Assembly: GCA_902794825.1 (NCBI GenBank)
Contig: CADBIU010000008.1
Location: 50,622 to 114,621 of the forward strand
Source: an uncultured Lachnospiraceae bacterium
GTDB lineage: Bacteria; Bacillota; Clostridia; Lachnospirales; Lachnospiraceae
Reading direction: 5' to 3'
DNA length: 64,000 bases
Below, in pieces: positions 24,891 through 33,872 of this stretch (its first letter is position 1; each line of letters begins with the position of its first letter). Below the pieces are notes generated by a model, which was given only the letters and a program-made list of their open reading frames with translations, ran no database searches and had not been told where the DNA came from. A program made the position numbers and the translations under genes.

Positions 24891-27815
24891 ATGCTGTCTA
24901 TTAACATGAGCGACGTTATGAACGTCATTAATTCGATCAGGACCTATCTGATCGCAATCGGGGCCATCATTGCAGCCGCAATCCTGATCCAGCTTCTGGT
25001 CAGCAGGATGAAAAAACCGGGGAGGCGCCTCATCAGGGGATCCGCTTTTATCGCGGCGGTCGCTGGCATCTGCATCTGCGTGAACCTGATCTGCATCGGA
25101 CCGATGAGCACGATGCTCGATCTTATAAGCGGAAGCGGCACGATCACGGATGAGACCTCTAAGGAGGCCTCGGCGCTGGCAGTCGAGATCGCAGAAGAGG
25201 GAACAATGCTCCTTCAGAACGATGGCGTTCTTCCTCTTGCAGCGGGGACGAAGCTCAATGTTTTCGGCTGGGCTTCCACAAATCCTATGCTGGGCGGCGG
25301 CGGATCCGGTGCTCTCAACACGGCGTATGAGTCAGTAAGCCTTCTGCAGAGTCTGAACGACGCGGGCATCGAGACCAACACCGAGCTGAGCGATTTCTAT
25401 ACGTCTTACAAGGCGGACCGTCCGGTCTGCGGCATGTGGGCGCAGGACTGGACTCTGCCCGAGCCCAATGTCAGCAAATATTCAGCCGACATGATGGCGA
25501 ACGCAAAGGCGTTCTCCGGCACAGCTATGATCGTGATTTCCCGTCCCGGCGGAGAAGGCGCAGACCTTCCCAACGATGTTCAGGCGATCATCGACGGCAC
25601 TTATCAGGACGGCACGACCTATAGAGCGGCGACCTACGACGATACGCTCAATGAAGGCAATGACTGGAACGCGGGCGACCACTATCTGCAGCTGGATAAC
25701 CGCGAGAAAGAAATGGTAGCCCTGGTCTGTCAGAATTTTGAGAACGTCATTGTCGTCTACAACGGCTCCAACGCTTTCGAGTTCGGCTTTGTCAAAGAAT
25801 ACCCGCAGATCAAGGGCCTCATCTGGGCGGCTCCCGGCGGACATGTCGGCATGACCGCTCTGGGCGAAGTCGTATCCGGCAAGGTCAATCCTTCCGCGAA
25901 GACGGTCGACACGCTGGTCTATAACCTCAAGTCGACTCCCTGGTGGAACAACTTCGGCGACTTCAACTACACTAATATGGATGAGTTCAAATACACTTCC
26001 GTCGGTTTCACAGGAACCGAGTCCACATCCATTCCTTCCTTCGTAAACTATGTGGAAGGCATCTATGTGGGCTATCGTTTCTACGAGACAGCGGCAGCGG
26101 AAGGCCTCATCAACTATGACGAGGTCGTCCAGTATCCTTTCGGCTACGGACTTTCCTATACGACGTTTACGCAGAAGATGAGTGAGATCACCGACAACGG
26201 CGATACGATTTCCTTTACGGTCGACGTCACCAATACCGGCACTGCCGCAGGAAAGGACGTCGTGGAAGTTTACTCCAATCCCCCGTATACCAACGGCGGC
26301 ATTGAAAAGGCGAGCGCAAACCTCGTGCAGTTTGAGAAGACCGGCGTGATCGAGCCCGGCGCATCCGTGACAGTTAACATCGAGATCAGCAAGGAAGAGC
26401 TGATGTCCTACGATGAGAAGAACGCCAGGGGCTATGTCCTCGAAGCGGGAGACTATGAGATCTCCATCAACACAGATTCTCACCACAAGATCGAATCCAA
26501 AGTGTTCAACGTCGCGGAGACTGCCGCTTACAGCGGTGAGAATAAGCGAGCAAGCGATCATATCACAGCGACCAACCGGTTTGATTATGCGGCCGGAAAC
26601 GTCGAGTACCTGTCCCGCGCGGATCATTTCGCGAACTACGCGGCAGCCACGGCGGCTCCTGCAAGTTTTGAGATGGCTGAAGACGCCAAGGCGGGCTTCT
26701 ACAATATCAGCAACTACCTGACAGCGGAAGCGACTGCGGCGGATGAGGATCCGAACGCGGCGGCGGTCGCTACAGGCGCTGACAACGGCCTTAAACTCGT
26801 AGATATGCGCGGACTTGATAAGAACGATCCCAAGTGGGACCAGCTGATGGATGAAATGACTTTGGACGACATGAACGCGCTGATCTCTCTGGGTGGATAC
26901 CAGACAAACTCAGTCGACAGCATTGGCAAGGTACGCACCAACGATTGTGACGGCCCTGCTTCCATCAACAACAACTTTACCGGCGTGGGTTCCATCGGCT
27001 TCCCCGTAGGCGTTACCATCGCGGCGACATGGAACAAGGATCTGGCTTACAGGTTCGGAGAGAGTATCGGCAAGATGGCGAACGAGATGGATGTCTCCGG
27101 CTGGTACGCGCCGGCTATGAACAACCACAGAACTGCTTTCGCGGGGCGCAATTTCGAGTATTACTCCGAGGATCCTGTCCTTTCCGGACACATTGCCGCA
27201 AACGCGGTCAAGGGATCCCAGGACTACGGCGTCTATGCCTACATGAAGCATTTTGCGCTCAACGACCAGGAGGGCAACCGCTGCGATATGCTCTGCACCT
27301 GGTCCAATGAGCAGGCGATCCGGGAGATCTACTTAAAGCCCTTCGAGAAGTGTGTCAAGGATGCCGACTGTCTGGCAGTCATGTCCTCCTTCAACTACAT
27401 CGGCAACCGCTGGGCCGGCGGAAGCTCATCCCTCTGCAGGAATGTCCTCCGCGACGAGTGGGGCTTCAGGGGATTTGTCGAGACAGACTATTTTGGCGTA
27501 TACGGCTACATGAGCGCGGACCAGGGCATCAGAAACGGTTCCGACCTGATGCTGGTCAACTATCCGACAGCGACCAATGATGTACAATTCCGTGAGACAG
27601 CCGGCGCGCAGCAGGCTATGCGCGAATCGGCGAAGAACATCCTTTATGTCGTCGCCAACAGCCGCCAATACGACCCTGAAAACCTCAATACAGGCATACC
27701 GAAGTGGAAGATCATCATGTACGCGGCGGACGCGGTCATTACGCTGCTCTGCCTTGCGCTGCTCTCCAAGTTCTTCAGCAACTACAGGAGAAGAAAAGCA
27801 GGAGAGATGAAGTGA
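24891..27815 (+). CDS. Membrane-anchored GH3 glycoside hydrolase with permuted domain order
   Basis: A 974-aa protein. Two N-terminal membrane segments (about residues 17-37 and 47-70) precede a GH3 C-terminal alpha/beta domain (about 88-430, LLQNDGVLPLAAGTKLNVFG...). A fibronectin III-like domain follows (about 445-545). After a linker comes the GH3 N-terminal TIM barrel (about 640-910) with MKHFALNDQEGNR and the nucleophile Asp in FVETDYFG (about 866). One more membrane segment ends the protein. The usual order is barrel first; the reversed order is known from rumen Ruminococcus and Butyrivibrio beta-glucosidases. It probably trims beta-glucosides or related oligosaccharides at the outer membrane face. 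Substrate not determinable. Confidence 0.9.
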   Translation: MLSINMSDVMNVINSIRTYLIAIGAIIAAAILIQLLVSRMKKPGRRLIRGSAFIAAVAGICICVNLICIGPMSTMLDLISGSGTITDETSKEASALAVEIAEEGTMLLQNDGVLPLAAGTKLNVFGWASTNPMLGGGGSGALNTAYESVSLLQSLNDAGIETNTELSDFYTSYKADRPVCGMWAQDWTLPEPNVSKYSADMMANAKAFSGTAMIVISRPGGEGADLPNDVQAIIDGTYQDGTTYRAATYDDTLNEGNDWNAGDHYLQLDNREKEMVALVCQNFENVIVVYNGSNAFEFGFVKEYPQIKGLIWAAPGGHVGMTALGEVVSGKVNPSAKTVDTLVYNLKSTPWWNNFGDFNYTNMDEFKYTSVGFTGTESTSIPSFVNYVEGIYVGYRFYETAAAEGLINYDEVVQYPFGYGLSYTTFTQKMSEITDNGDTISFTVDVTNTGTAAGKDVVEVYSNPPYTNGGIEKASANLVQFEKTGVIEPGASVTVNIEISKEELMSYDEKNARGYVLEAGDYEISINTDSHHKIESKVFNVAETAAYSGENKRASDHITATNRFDYAAGNVEYLSRADHFANYAAATAAPASFEMAEDAKAGFYNISNYLTAEATAADEDPNAAAVATGADNGLKLVDMRGLDKNDPKWDQLMDEMTLDDMNALISLGGYQTNSVDSIGKVRTNDCDGPASINNNFTGVGSIGFPVGVTIAATWNKDLAYRFGESIGKMANEMDVSGWYAPAMNNHRTAFAGRNFEYYSEDPVLSGHIAANAVKGSQDYGVYAYMKHFALNDQEGNRCDMLCTWSNEQAIREIYLKPFEKCVKDADCLAVMSSFNYIGNRWAGGSSSLCRNVLRDEWGFRGFVETDYFGVYGYMSADQGIRNGSDLMLVNYPTATNDVQFRETAGAQQAMRESAKNILYVVANSRQYDPENLNTGIPKWKIIMYAADAVITLLCLALLSKFFSNYRRRKAGEMK

Positions 27816-27864
27816 TCCGCAGCTAAGCGGTGCAAACGACTGATCAGAACATGGAAAAACAGGG

Positions 27865-27902
27865 AGCTCCCCGTGCAAAATACCGCGCGGGGGGCTTTTT
27901 TA
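27865..27902 (+). terminator. Rho-independent terminator after GH3 gene
   Basis: A 12-bp stem (27865-27876 with 27885-27896, two G-U pairs) followed by a run of seven T. Confidence 0.88.
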
Positions 27903-27930
27903 TTCCCCAATTCACACCGAATTGTGGAAT
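27902..27930. promoter_or_regulatory. Inverted repeat upstream of lactate permease, possible operator
   Basis: ATTCCCCAATTC (27902-27913) and GAATTGTGGAAT (27919-27930) pair with one mismatch around 5 bases. It lies 120 bases before the permease and directly after a terminator. It resembles a regulator-binding site more than a second terminator, but only TTT follows, so either is possible. Confidence 0.5.
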
Positions 27931-28030
27931 TTTCCTCAACGGCGTGAAATCTGGCAATTGAGTTCGGGAGGAGATTGCCCCATAATACCCCATATGTGGA
28001 ATAATCATTAAATGGTAATTATAAAAATTT

Positions 28031-28048
28031 GCCGCCGAAGAAGGCGGC
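28031..28048 (+). promoter_or_regulatory. Hairpin covering the permease ribosome-binding region
   Basis: GCCGCC and GGCGGC flank GAAGAA and lie directly before ATG 28052, with AAGGCGG being the nearest ribosome-site-like sequence. Folding would hide it, so translation from 28052 may be restrained; ATG 28070 with GGAGAG upstream is the alternative. Confidence 0.45.
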
Positions 28049-28051
28049 GGA

Positions 28052-29701
28052 ATGGAGAGTATCAGAGTTATGGCATACGCATTACTTGCAACAATTCCTT
28101 TTCTGACAGCGCTTGTGCTGATGGTAGGCTTTAAGTTCTCATCGGGCAAGTCCCTGATCATCTCGCTGATCGTGACGATCGTACTGGCAGTCGCGGTCTG
28201 GAAGATGGAAGTGCCGGCGGTCCTGGCATATTTTGTCTACGGCGCGCTCAAGTCTCTGGATCTGCTGCTGATCATAAGCGGCGCGATCCTGCTGCTCAAC
28301 ACGCTCAAGCAGACCGGCATCATGCAGGTCATCAACGAAGGATTTCAGAAGATCACGCCGGATCCCCGCATTCAGGCAATCATCATCGCGTATATGTTCG
28401 GAGCTTTCATTGAAGGCGCGGCCGGTTACGGCACGCCTGCAGCGCTGGCAGCCCCTCTTCTGGTAGGTCTGGGATTCCCTCCCGTGGCAGCCTGCGCAGT
28501 CGCGCTGATCTCCAACAGCACGCCGGTTCCCTTTGCTGCGGTAGGCACCCCGATGCTGACCAACATGACGAACCTTTCCAGCGCTGTGACCGAGCAGCTC
28601 GGGATCCCGCTGGATCAGTTCACAGCGGAAGTCACGCACAAGACGGTCCTTTATCTGGGACTTGCGGGCTTCATCGTACCGATCCTGCTGGTTGTGACTC
28701 TGGTAATGTTCTATTCGACGGGCAGACGGATGAAGAGTATCGTCGAAATGATCCCCTTCTGCCTGATGGCGTCCTGCTCCTTTGTGATCCCGTACTATTT
28801 CCTGGGAACTTACCTTGGACCTGAGTTCGCGTCCATTATCAGCGCCTGCATCGGACTTGTGGTGACAGTGCTGGCAGCGCGCGCCAAGATTTTCGTTCCC
28901 AAGCATGTGTGGTACTTCTACGATATCGAGCACGACGAAGTGATCATGCCCAAGGAGATCTTCGGAACAGTCAGCCGCAGGAAGCTTCTCAAGGCCTGGA
29001 CGCCTTACCTGATCATCGCGATCATCCTGCTCCTCACACGCGTCCCCCAGTTCGGACTCCGCGCGCTGCTCAACTCTATAGCCATCCATGTGAAGAACAT
29101 ACTCGGCGTAGAGGGCCTCAACTATGATTTCGCGCTGATCTACAATCCGGGTCTTACGCCTTTCATCCTGGTCGCGATCGGCACGATGCTGGCCAACCGT
29201 AAGAATCTGAGCAAAGAAGACGTTGATTATGTCTTCAGCGCGACAGGCAAACAGGTACTGACCATTGCTATGGCTCTTGTGAGCGGCATCGCGATGGTGC
29301 AGATCATGCTCGGCTCAGGCCTCAACAACTCCGGCCTTGACAGCATGATCACCCAGATCAGCACAACGATCGTCGCGAATATCGGAAGGGCCTTCCCCTT
29401 CATCGTTCCGCCGCTGGGCGTCTTCGGCGCGTTCGTGTCCGGCTCCTGCACAGTCTCAGGCGTTATGTTCGGTCCTCTGGAATTCCAGACCGCACAGATC
29501 CTGGGATTCCCCGCAGCATCCATGATCGCCCTGCAGATGGCGGGCGGCGCGATCGGCAATATGATCTGCATCCACAATGTCGTCGCGGTCTCCTCAACTA
29601 CGGAAGCGACGGGTAATGAAGGAAAGATCATTTCCATGAATATTTTGCCATGCGCGGTGTATGTGATCCTGGTATTGGCAGTCTATTGTATCTTCGGATA
29701 G
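28052..29701 (+). CDS. L-lactate permease family transporter (LctP/LldP)
   Basis: A 549-aa transporter with about twelve membrane segments. Diagnostic LctP motifs: [23 protein letters not shown] (about residues 112-134), [15 protein letters not shown] (about 150), and near the end [29 protein letters not shown] and [11 protein letters not shown]. The family moves lactate or glycolate with protons across the cytoplasmic membrane. The 549 aa length is typical. It stands alone between two terminators, so it is a single-gene unit with its own control region. Start 28052 or 28070 is undecided. Confidence 0.92.
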   Translation: MESIRVMAYALLATIPFLTALVLMVGFKFSSGKSLIISLIVTIVLAVAVWKMEVPAVLAYFVYGALKSLDLLLIISGAILLLNTLKQTGIMQVINEGFQKITPDPRIQAIIIAYMFGAFIEGAAGYGTPAALAAPLLVGLGFPPVAACAVALISNSTPVPFAAVGTPMLTNMTNLSSAVTEQLGIPLDQFTAEVTHKTVLYLGLAGFIVPILLVVTLVMFYSTGRRMKSIVEMIPFCLMASCSFVIPYYFLGTYLGPEFASIISACIGLVVTVLAARAKIFVPKHVWYFYDIEHDEVIMPKEIFGTVSRRKLLKAWTPYLIIAIILLLTRVPQFGLRALLNSIAIHVKNILGVEGLNYDFALIYNPGLTPFILVAIGTMLANRKNLSKEDVDYVFSATGKQVLTIAMALVSGIAMVQIMLGSGLNNSGLDSMITQISTTIVANIGRAFPFIVPPLGVFGAFVSGSCTVSGVMFGPLEFQTAQILGFPAASMIALQMAGGAIGNMICIHNVVAVSSTTEATGNEGKIISMNILPCAVYVILVLAVYCIFG

Positions 29702-29717
29702 AGCAATGCTTAATAAA

Positions 29718-29762
29718 CGGCTGTCGCACTAAGAAAGGTTCTGGTGCGGCAGCCGTTTTTTA
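29718..29762 (+). terminator. Rho-independent terminator after lactate permease
   Basis: CGGCTGTCGCAC (29718-29729) pairs with GTGCGGCAGCCG (29744-29755), followed by TTTTTT. Confidence 0.92.
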
Positions 29763-29811
29763 AAGGACGGGGAGAAGGTGGTCTATAATATTCCACGGAT
29801 ATATACCTCTC

Positions 29812-29840
29812 TTGCCTATTGAATTATGATTATTTATAAT
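29812..29840 (+). promoter_or_regulatory. Promoter of the glycopolymer cluster
   Basis: TTGCCT (29812-29817), 17-base spacer, consensus TATAAT (29835-29840). It lies about 80 bases before the GT2 gene. Confidence 0.75.
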
Positions 29841-29919
29841 ATATTCTTAACTGACGCCTTTTCCGGAAAGACAGATCCGGGGATGTCAGGAACTCAAGTA
29901 TGTGACACAGGAGATAAGT

Positions 29920-30864
29920 GTGGATAAGATAGCGGTTTTGATACCATGCTATAACGAAGAGAAGACGATCGAAAAGGTAGTCCTGGACTGGCGTGAGTCT
30001 CTTCCGGAAGCGGTGATTTATGTATATGATAATAATTCCGCCGACAGGACGGCAGACATCGCCCGGGAGGCCGGCGCGGTGGTCAGGCACGAGTACCAGC
30101 AGGGAAAGGGCAATGTGATCCGCAGGATGTTCAGGGAGATCGACGCCATGTGTTATATCATGGTAGACGGCGACGACACTTATCCTGCTGAATACGGCAG
30201 GCAGATGGCGGACCTGGTCCTCTTAAAGAATGCGGATATGGTAGTAGGAGACCGGCTCTCTTCCACTTATTTTGAAGAGAACAAGAGACCCTTCCACAAT
30301 TTCGGCAACAGCCTTGTGAGAGGCAGTATCAACCGCCTGTTCAAGACCAATATAAGAGATATCATGACGGGCTACAGGGCATTCAGTTTTCTGTTTGTAA
30401 AGAGTTTCCCGGTCCTCTCCAAGGGATTTGAGATAGAGACGGAGATGAGCATTCACGCCGTCGATAAGAACATGAGGATCGAGAACGTGATCATCGAGTA
30501 CAGGGACAGACCCGAGGGAAGCGAGTCCAAGCTCAACACCTATTCGGACGGTATGAGAGTCCTCTCGACAATTTTCCGGCTCTACAAGAATTACAAGCCG
30601 ATGTATTTCTTCGGCTGGCTGAGCGTGATACTGTTCGCCCTGACAGTGATCCTGTTTGTACCCGTATTCATCGATTACACACAGACGGGTCTTGTGCCGA
30701 GGTTCCCCACGCTCATAGTCTCGGGATTTATCGGCCTGTGCGGCGTCCTGTCGCTGTTCACGGGGCTGATCCTGTCGACGCTGGCGGAGAAGGACAGGCA
30801 GGAATTCGAATTCCGGCTCACTGTCATAGAGAATATCTATCATTTTCTTTTAAAAAACCAGTAA
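29920..30864 (+). CDS. GT2 glycosyltransferase, polyprenyl-phosphate sugar synthase type
   Basis: A 314-aa enzyme from GTG 29920, which has AGGAG six bases upstream; the longer GTG 29902 form is less likely. The GT-A domain shows VLIPCYNEEKTI, VYDNNSADRT, a VDGDDTYP metal-binding Asp triad (about residue 86) and a GYRAFS motif. Two C-terminal membrane segments (about 225-250 and 265-285) follow. Such proteins load a sugar from a nucleotide donor onto undecaprenyl phosphate on the cytoplasmic face. It is the first gene of the surface-polymer cluster. Confidence 0.9.
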   Translation: MDKIAVLIPCYNEEKTIEKVVLDWRESLPEAVIYVYDNNSADRTADIAREAGAVVRHEYQQGKGNVIRRMFREIDAMCYIMVDGDDTYPAEYGRQMADLVLLKNADMVVGDRLSSTYFEENKRPFHNFGNSLVRGSINRLFKTNIRDIMTGYRAFSFLFVKSFPVLSKGFEIETEMSIHAVDKNMRIENVIIEYRDRPEGSESKLNTYSDGMRVLSTIFRLYKNYKPMYFFGWLSVILFALTVILFVPVFIDYTQTGLVPRFPTLIVSGFIGLCGVLSLFTGLILSTLAEKDRQEFEFRLTVIENIYHFLLKNQ

Positions 30865-30954
30865 TTCATTCCGGGAATGTGTGCATACTGAGGAATAGCA
30901 AAATAGCGGCGGATGTATTATAATAATACAGTTACAGAAATATCAGTGTTTTTG

Positions 30955-30963
30955 TGATATACT
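30955..30963 (+). promoter_or_regulatory. Extended -10 promoter before GT4 gene
   Basis: TGATATACT (30955-30963) is an extended -10 element (TGnTATACT). No good -35 lies 17 bases upstream. It would start transcription about 45 bases before the GT4 gene. Confidence 0.5.
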
Positions 30964-31019
30964 GAAAATGTAGCTTTTTTATAAGCGTGAGAATCTTTGA
31001 GGAACACAGGAGAGAGCGA

Positions 31020-32201
31020 GTGGCGAAGAAGGTACGTGTTTTACATATCGCGGAAGCGCCGGGCGGCGTGGAACGATACTTGGTCGCCTTGTTGACTAAG
31101 CTAAAACAGAATTATAGTGACGAGCTTGAGCATGTCCTCGTGTGTTCGGATTCCATTGACGCGAGAAAGTTTACCGACATCGTCTCCAAAGTGGAACATG
31201 TCGCGGATATGCATCATCCGATCAGCGCGAGCGCGGATCTGAGAAGCGTTATGGAAGTCAGGAAGCTGATCAGCAAATACAAGCCTGACATTGTTTACTG
31301 TCACAGTTCGAAGGCCGGGGCGATCGGACGTCTTGCTAATATAGGCCTTAAGAACAGGGAAGGGAAACGGAATATTACAGTCTATAACGCGCACGGCTGG
31401 GCCTTTAATATGAAAGGTGCCGACAAGAAACTGATCGGGTCCTATGTCATGATCGAGAAGATGCTGGCCCCTGTCACTGACAGCATTGTCTGTATATCCG
31501 AGTTTGAGAAGAACACGGCGCTGGCTCATGAGATCTGCGAGCCTTCAAAGCTTCACGTCATCTACAACGGCATTGATTTTGACGAGGAGTGCGTGGTGCA
31601 TACTAAGCCGCGGGACATGAACGTCATCCCGGACGACGCGTTTGTCGTCGGAACGGTCGGCCGTCTCGCGACGCAGAAAGCGCCCGATATCTTTGTCAAG
31701 GCCGCTTCCATTATTAAAAAACGGATTCCCGAGGCATTTTTCGTTATCGTCGGAGACGGCCTCAACAGGAAAGAGACAGAGAAACTTGTCAGGGAGTACG
31801 ATCTCAGAGACTGTTTCCTGATCACGGGATGGGTGAATGACCCTTTCAATTATATCTGCAACTTCGACGTGGCAATGCTGATGAGCAGATGGGAGGGCTT
31901 CGGCCTTGTTCTTCCCGAGTATATGCTGATCAAAAAGCCGATCGTCGCGTCAAATGTCGACGCGATCCCGGAGATCATCCAGGACGGCGTCAACGGCCTC
32001 CTCGTGGAGAGAGAGGACTACTATGGAGCCGCGGAAGCGGTGGTGAGACTTCACGATAATCCTGAACTGAGGGAGTACCTTGTCAATAATGAGGTGAAGA
32101 TCGTGAAAGACCGGTTCAATGTGGAGAGAACAGCCAGGGAGCACAGGGACCTGTTCATGAAGCTGACCGGAAGGGAAGAAGAGAGCGGGAAAATAGACTA
32201 A
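31020..32201 (+). CDS. GT4-family glycosyltransferase
   Basis: A 393-aa GT-B enzyme. The N-terminal half starts VRVLHIAEAPGGVERYLVALL, with the glycine-rich acceptor loop. The C-terminal half has VVGTVGRLATQKAPDIFVKA and the EX7E nucleotide-sugar motif in SRWEGFGLVLPEYML (about residue 291). I choose GTG 31020, which has AGGAGAG upstream, over GTG 30987. It likely adds a sugar to the lipid-linked polymer repeat in the cytoplasm. Acceptor and donor are unknown. Confidence 0.9.
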   Translation: MAKKVRVLHIAEAPGGVERYLVALLTKLKQNYSDELEHVLVCSDSIDARKFTDIVSKVEHVADMHHPISASADLRSVMEVRKLISKYKPDIVYCHSSKAGAIGRLANIGLKNREGKRNITVYNAHGWAFNMKGADKKLIGSYVMIEKMLAPVTDSIVCISEFEKNTALAHEICEPSKLHVIYNGIDFDEECVVHTKPRDMNVIPDDAFVVGTVGRLATQKAPDIFVKAASIIKKRIPEAFFVIVGDGLNRKETEKLVREYDLRDCFLITGWVNDPFNYICNFDVAMLMSRWEGFGLVLPEYMLIKKPIVASNVDAIPEIIQDGVNGLLVEREDYYGAAEAVVRLHDNPELREYLVNNEVKIVKDRFNVERTAREHRDLFMKLTGREEESGKID

Positions 32202-32262
32202 GATCCAGGGCTAAGACCCGCATCACATTTATATTTACAAATGATCTCGGCGGAATTTAAAC

Positions 32263-32319
32263 GCGGAACGGGAGAGAAGAACCATTATCTCCCGGCAGCG
32301 GGCGTTCCGCCGGCTTTTT
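32263..32319 (+). terminator. Terminator-like hairpin between GT4 and CDP-alcohol transferase genes
   Basis: GCGGAACG (32263-32270) pairs with CGTTCCGC (32303-32310) around an inner GGAGA...TCTCC stem, and CGGCTTTTTG follows. It probably splits the cluster into two transcripts. Confidence 0.6.
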
Positions 32320-32411
32320 GTGCTGTAAACAAGAATAATTTGATTATTTGCCTGAAATCTTATACACTTAACTCGGTATAGCTGCCGATACGAATTAAAT
32401 GAAAGAATACT

Positions 32412-33143
32412 ATGATAACTGTCAAAGAAATAGAAGAAAAATCAATGACGCCTGAAAAGAAGGCGATGGCCAAAAACGATATGTTTGCCTTTTATATAGG
32501 CAGACCTCTTTCCTATGTGCTGACGATCCCGTTTCTGTACACAAACCTCACGCCGAACACGATCTCTATGATCTCGATCATACCGGCGGTGCTCGGTTTT
32601 ATCGCTGCGTGCGTCACCGGATCGAAGACCGGAATGATCGTAAGCTGGATCCTCTTTTTTATGTGGAATCTTCTGGACGGCGTGGACGGAAATGTCGCCA
32701 GATACAGGAAGCAGTTCTCTAAGATGGGGAGTGTCTACGACGCAATGGCGGGCTATATCGCGTCGGCTCTTATGTTCTACGCCGGCGGGATCATGGCGGC
32801 GCACAGCGCGGGGCCTCTCGTGAGGGCAGGACTTATAACAGCGGAGGCGCTTGTGATCTGCGGAGGCCTGACGGCGATCGTTGACCTGCTTCCGAGGCTG
32901 GTCATGCACAAGGCGGTCACGACCACTATGGACAAAGAGTCCGTAAAGGATGTCATGGATAAAGCGGATTACGGGCTTGTCAGGACGATCGCGCTTAACC
33001 TGCGCTCCTGCGCGGGAGGCGCCCAGGCCCTGCTGCTCGTGGCGATACTTTTCAATATCACGGATCTTTACACAGTTTGCTATCTGCTGTTCAATACGGC
33101 GGTAATGATAGTGTCTCTTCGGTCTGTACTAAAGGAGGATTAA
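32412..33143 (+). CDS. CDP-alcohol phosphatidyltransferase family protein with altered active site
   Basis: A 243-aa membrane protein with about six segments. The CDP-alcohol motif is LLDGVDGNVAR (about residues 92-102), then eight residues, G, three residues and D (SVYD). The last Asp of the canonical D-x2-D-G-x2-A-R-x8-G-x3-D-x3-D is Gly here (DAMAGY). That Asp is the presumed general base, so chemistry may differ or use another residue. Family members move a phospho-alcohol from CDP to an acceptor in the membrane. The next gene makes a CDP-activated compound, so the two probably act in sequence. Confidence 0.82.
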   Translation: MITVKEIEEKSMTPEKKAMAKNDMFAFYIGRPLSYVLTIPFLYTNLTPNTISMISIIPAVLGFIAACVTGSKTGMIVSWILFFMWNLLDGVDGNVARYRKQFSKMGSVYDAMAGYIASALMFYAGGIMAAHSAGPLVRAGLITAEALVICGGLTAIVDLLPRLVMHKAVTTTMDKESVKDVMDKADYGLVRTIALNLRSCAGGAQALLLVAILFNITDLYTVCYLLFNTAVMIVSLRSVLKED

Positions 33144-33144
33144 T

Positions 33145-33861
33145 ATGAATGTCGCGATCATCATCGCGGGAGGATCGGGCCACAGAATGGGCTATGATAT
33201 CCCCAAACAGTTTATAAATGTATATGACAAGCCTATTCTGATCTACACGCTGGAGGGCTTTCAGAGGCATCCGGAGATCGACGCCATCGAGGTGGTCTGT
33301 ATTGACGGGTGGCACGATATCGTTTGGGCTTACGCCAGACAGTTCGGCATCGACAAGCTCAAGTGGATCGTGTCCGGCGGAGTGACCGGGCAGGAGTCGA
33401 TCCGGAACGGCGTCTACAACCTTGAAGGCAAGTGCGGCGACGACGATATCGTCATCATTCATGACGGGATCAGGCCTATGGTGGACGCGACAGTCCTCTC
33501 AGACGTCATCATCAAGTGCAGGAAATACGGGAACGCGGTGACATCTCTCCCCTATAATGAGCAGATCTTTGTGGTCGACGATGAGATCAGCACGGTCAAG
33601 TATATTCCGCGCGAGACGCTCAGGAGAGTTTCAACTCCGCAGGCCTATCGCTTCGGCAAACTGGACTGGGCTTATCACAAAGCTTTTGAGGAGGAGATCG
33701 GGATCTACGGCTCTTCTTATACCAACACGATGATGGTGGAACTCGGCGAGAGGCTCTATTTTGCCGCGGGTTCCGACAAGAATATCAAGCTCACGACCAA
33801 GGACGACCTGGAGATGTTCAAGGCTTATCTCAAAGCCGACAGGGACAATTGGGCAAAATAG
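33145..33861 (+). CDS. IspD/TarI-like cytidylyltransferase
   Basis: A 238-aa nucleotidyltransferase. The CTP-binding loop is IIIAGGSGHRMGYDIPKQF (about residues 5-23), and the substrate site has IIHDGIRPMVD (about 110). TNTMMVELG near residue 198 aligns with the TD.S.v motif. The spacing fits TarI and IspD; the YDKPILIYTLEGF block and the cluster context favour a TarI-like role, making a CDP-polyol or CDP-sugar for a surface polymer. The gene starts 1 base after the CDP-alcohol transferase stop and is followed at 11 bases by the SDR gene. Confidence 0.87.
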   Translation: MNVAIIIAGGSGHRMGYDIPKQFINVYDKPILIYTLEGFQRHPEIDAIEVVCIDGWHDIVWAYARQFGIDKLKWIVSGGVTGQESIRNGVYNLEGKCGDDDIVIIHDGIRPMVDATVLSDVIIKCRKYGNAVTSLPYNEQIFVVDDEISTVKYIPRETLRRVSTPQAYRFGKLDWAYHKAFEEEIGIYGSSYTNTMMVELGERLYFAAGSDKNIKLTTKDDLEMFKAYLKADRDNWAK

Positions 33862-33872
33862 AGGAAGAGCGG

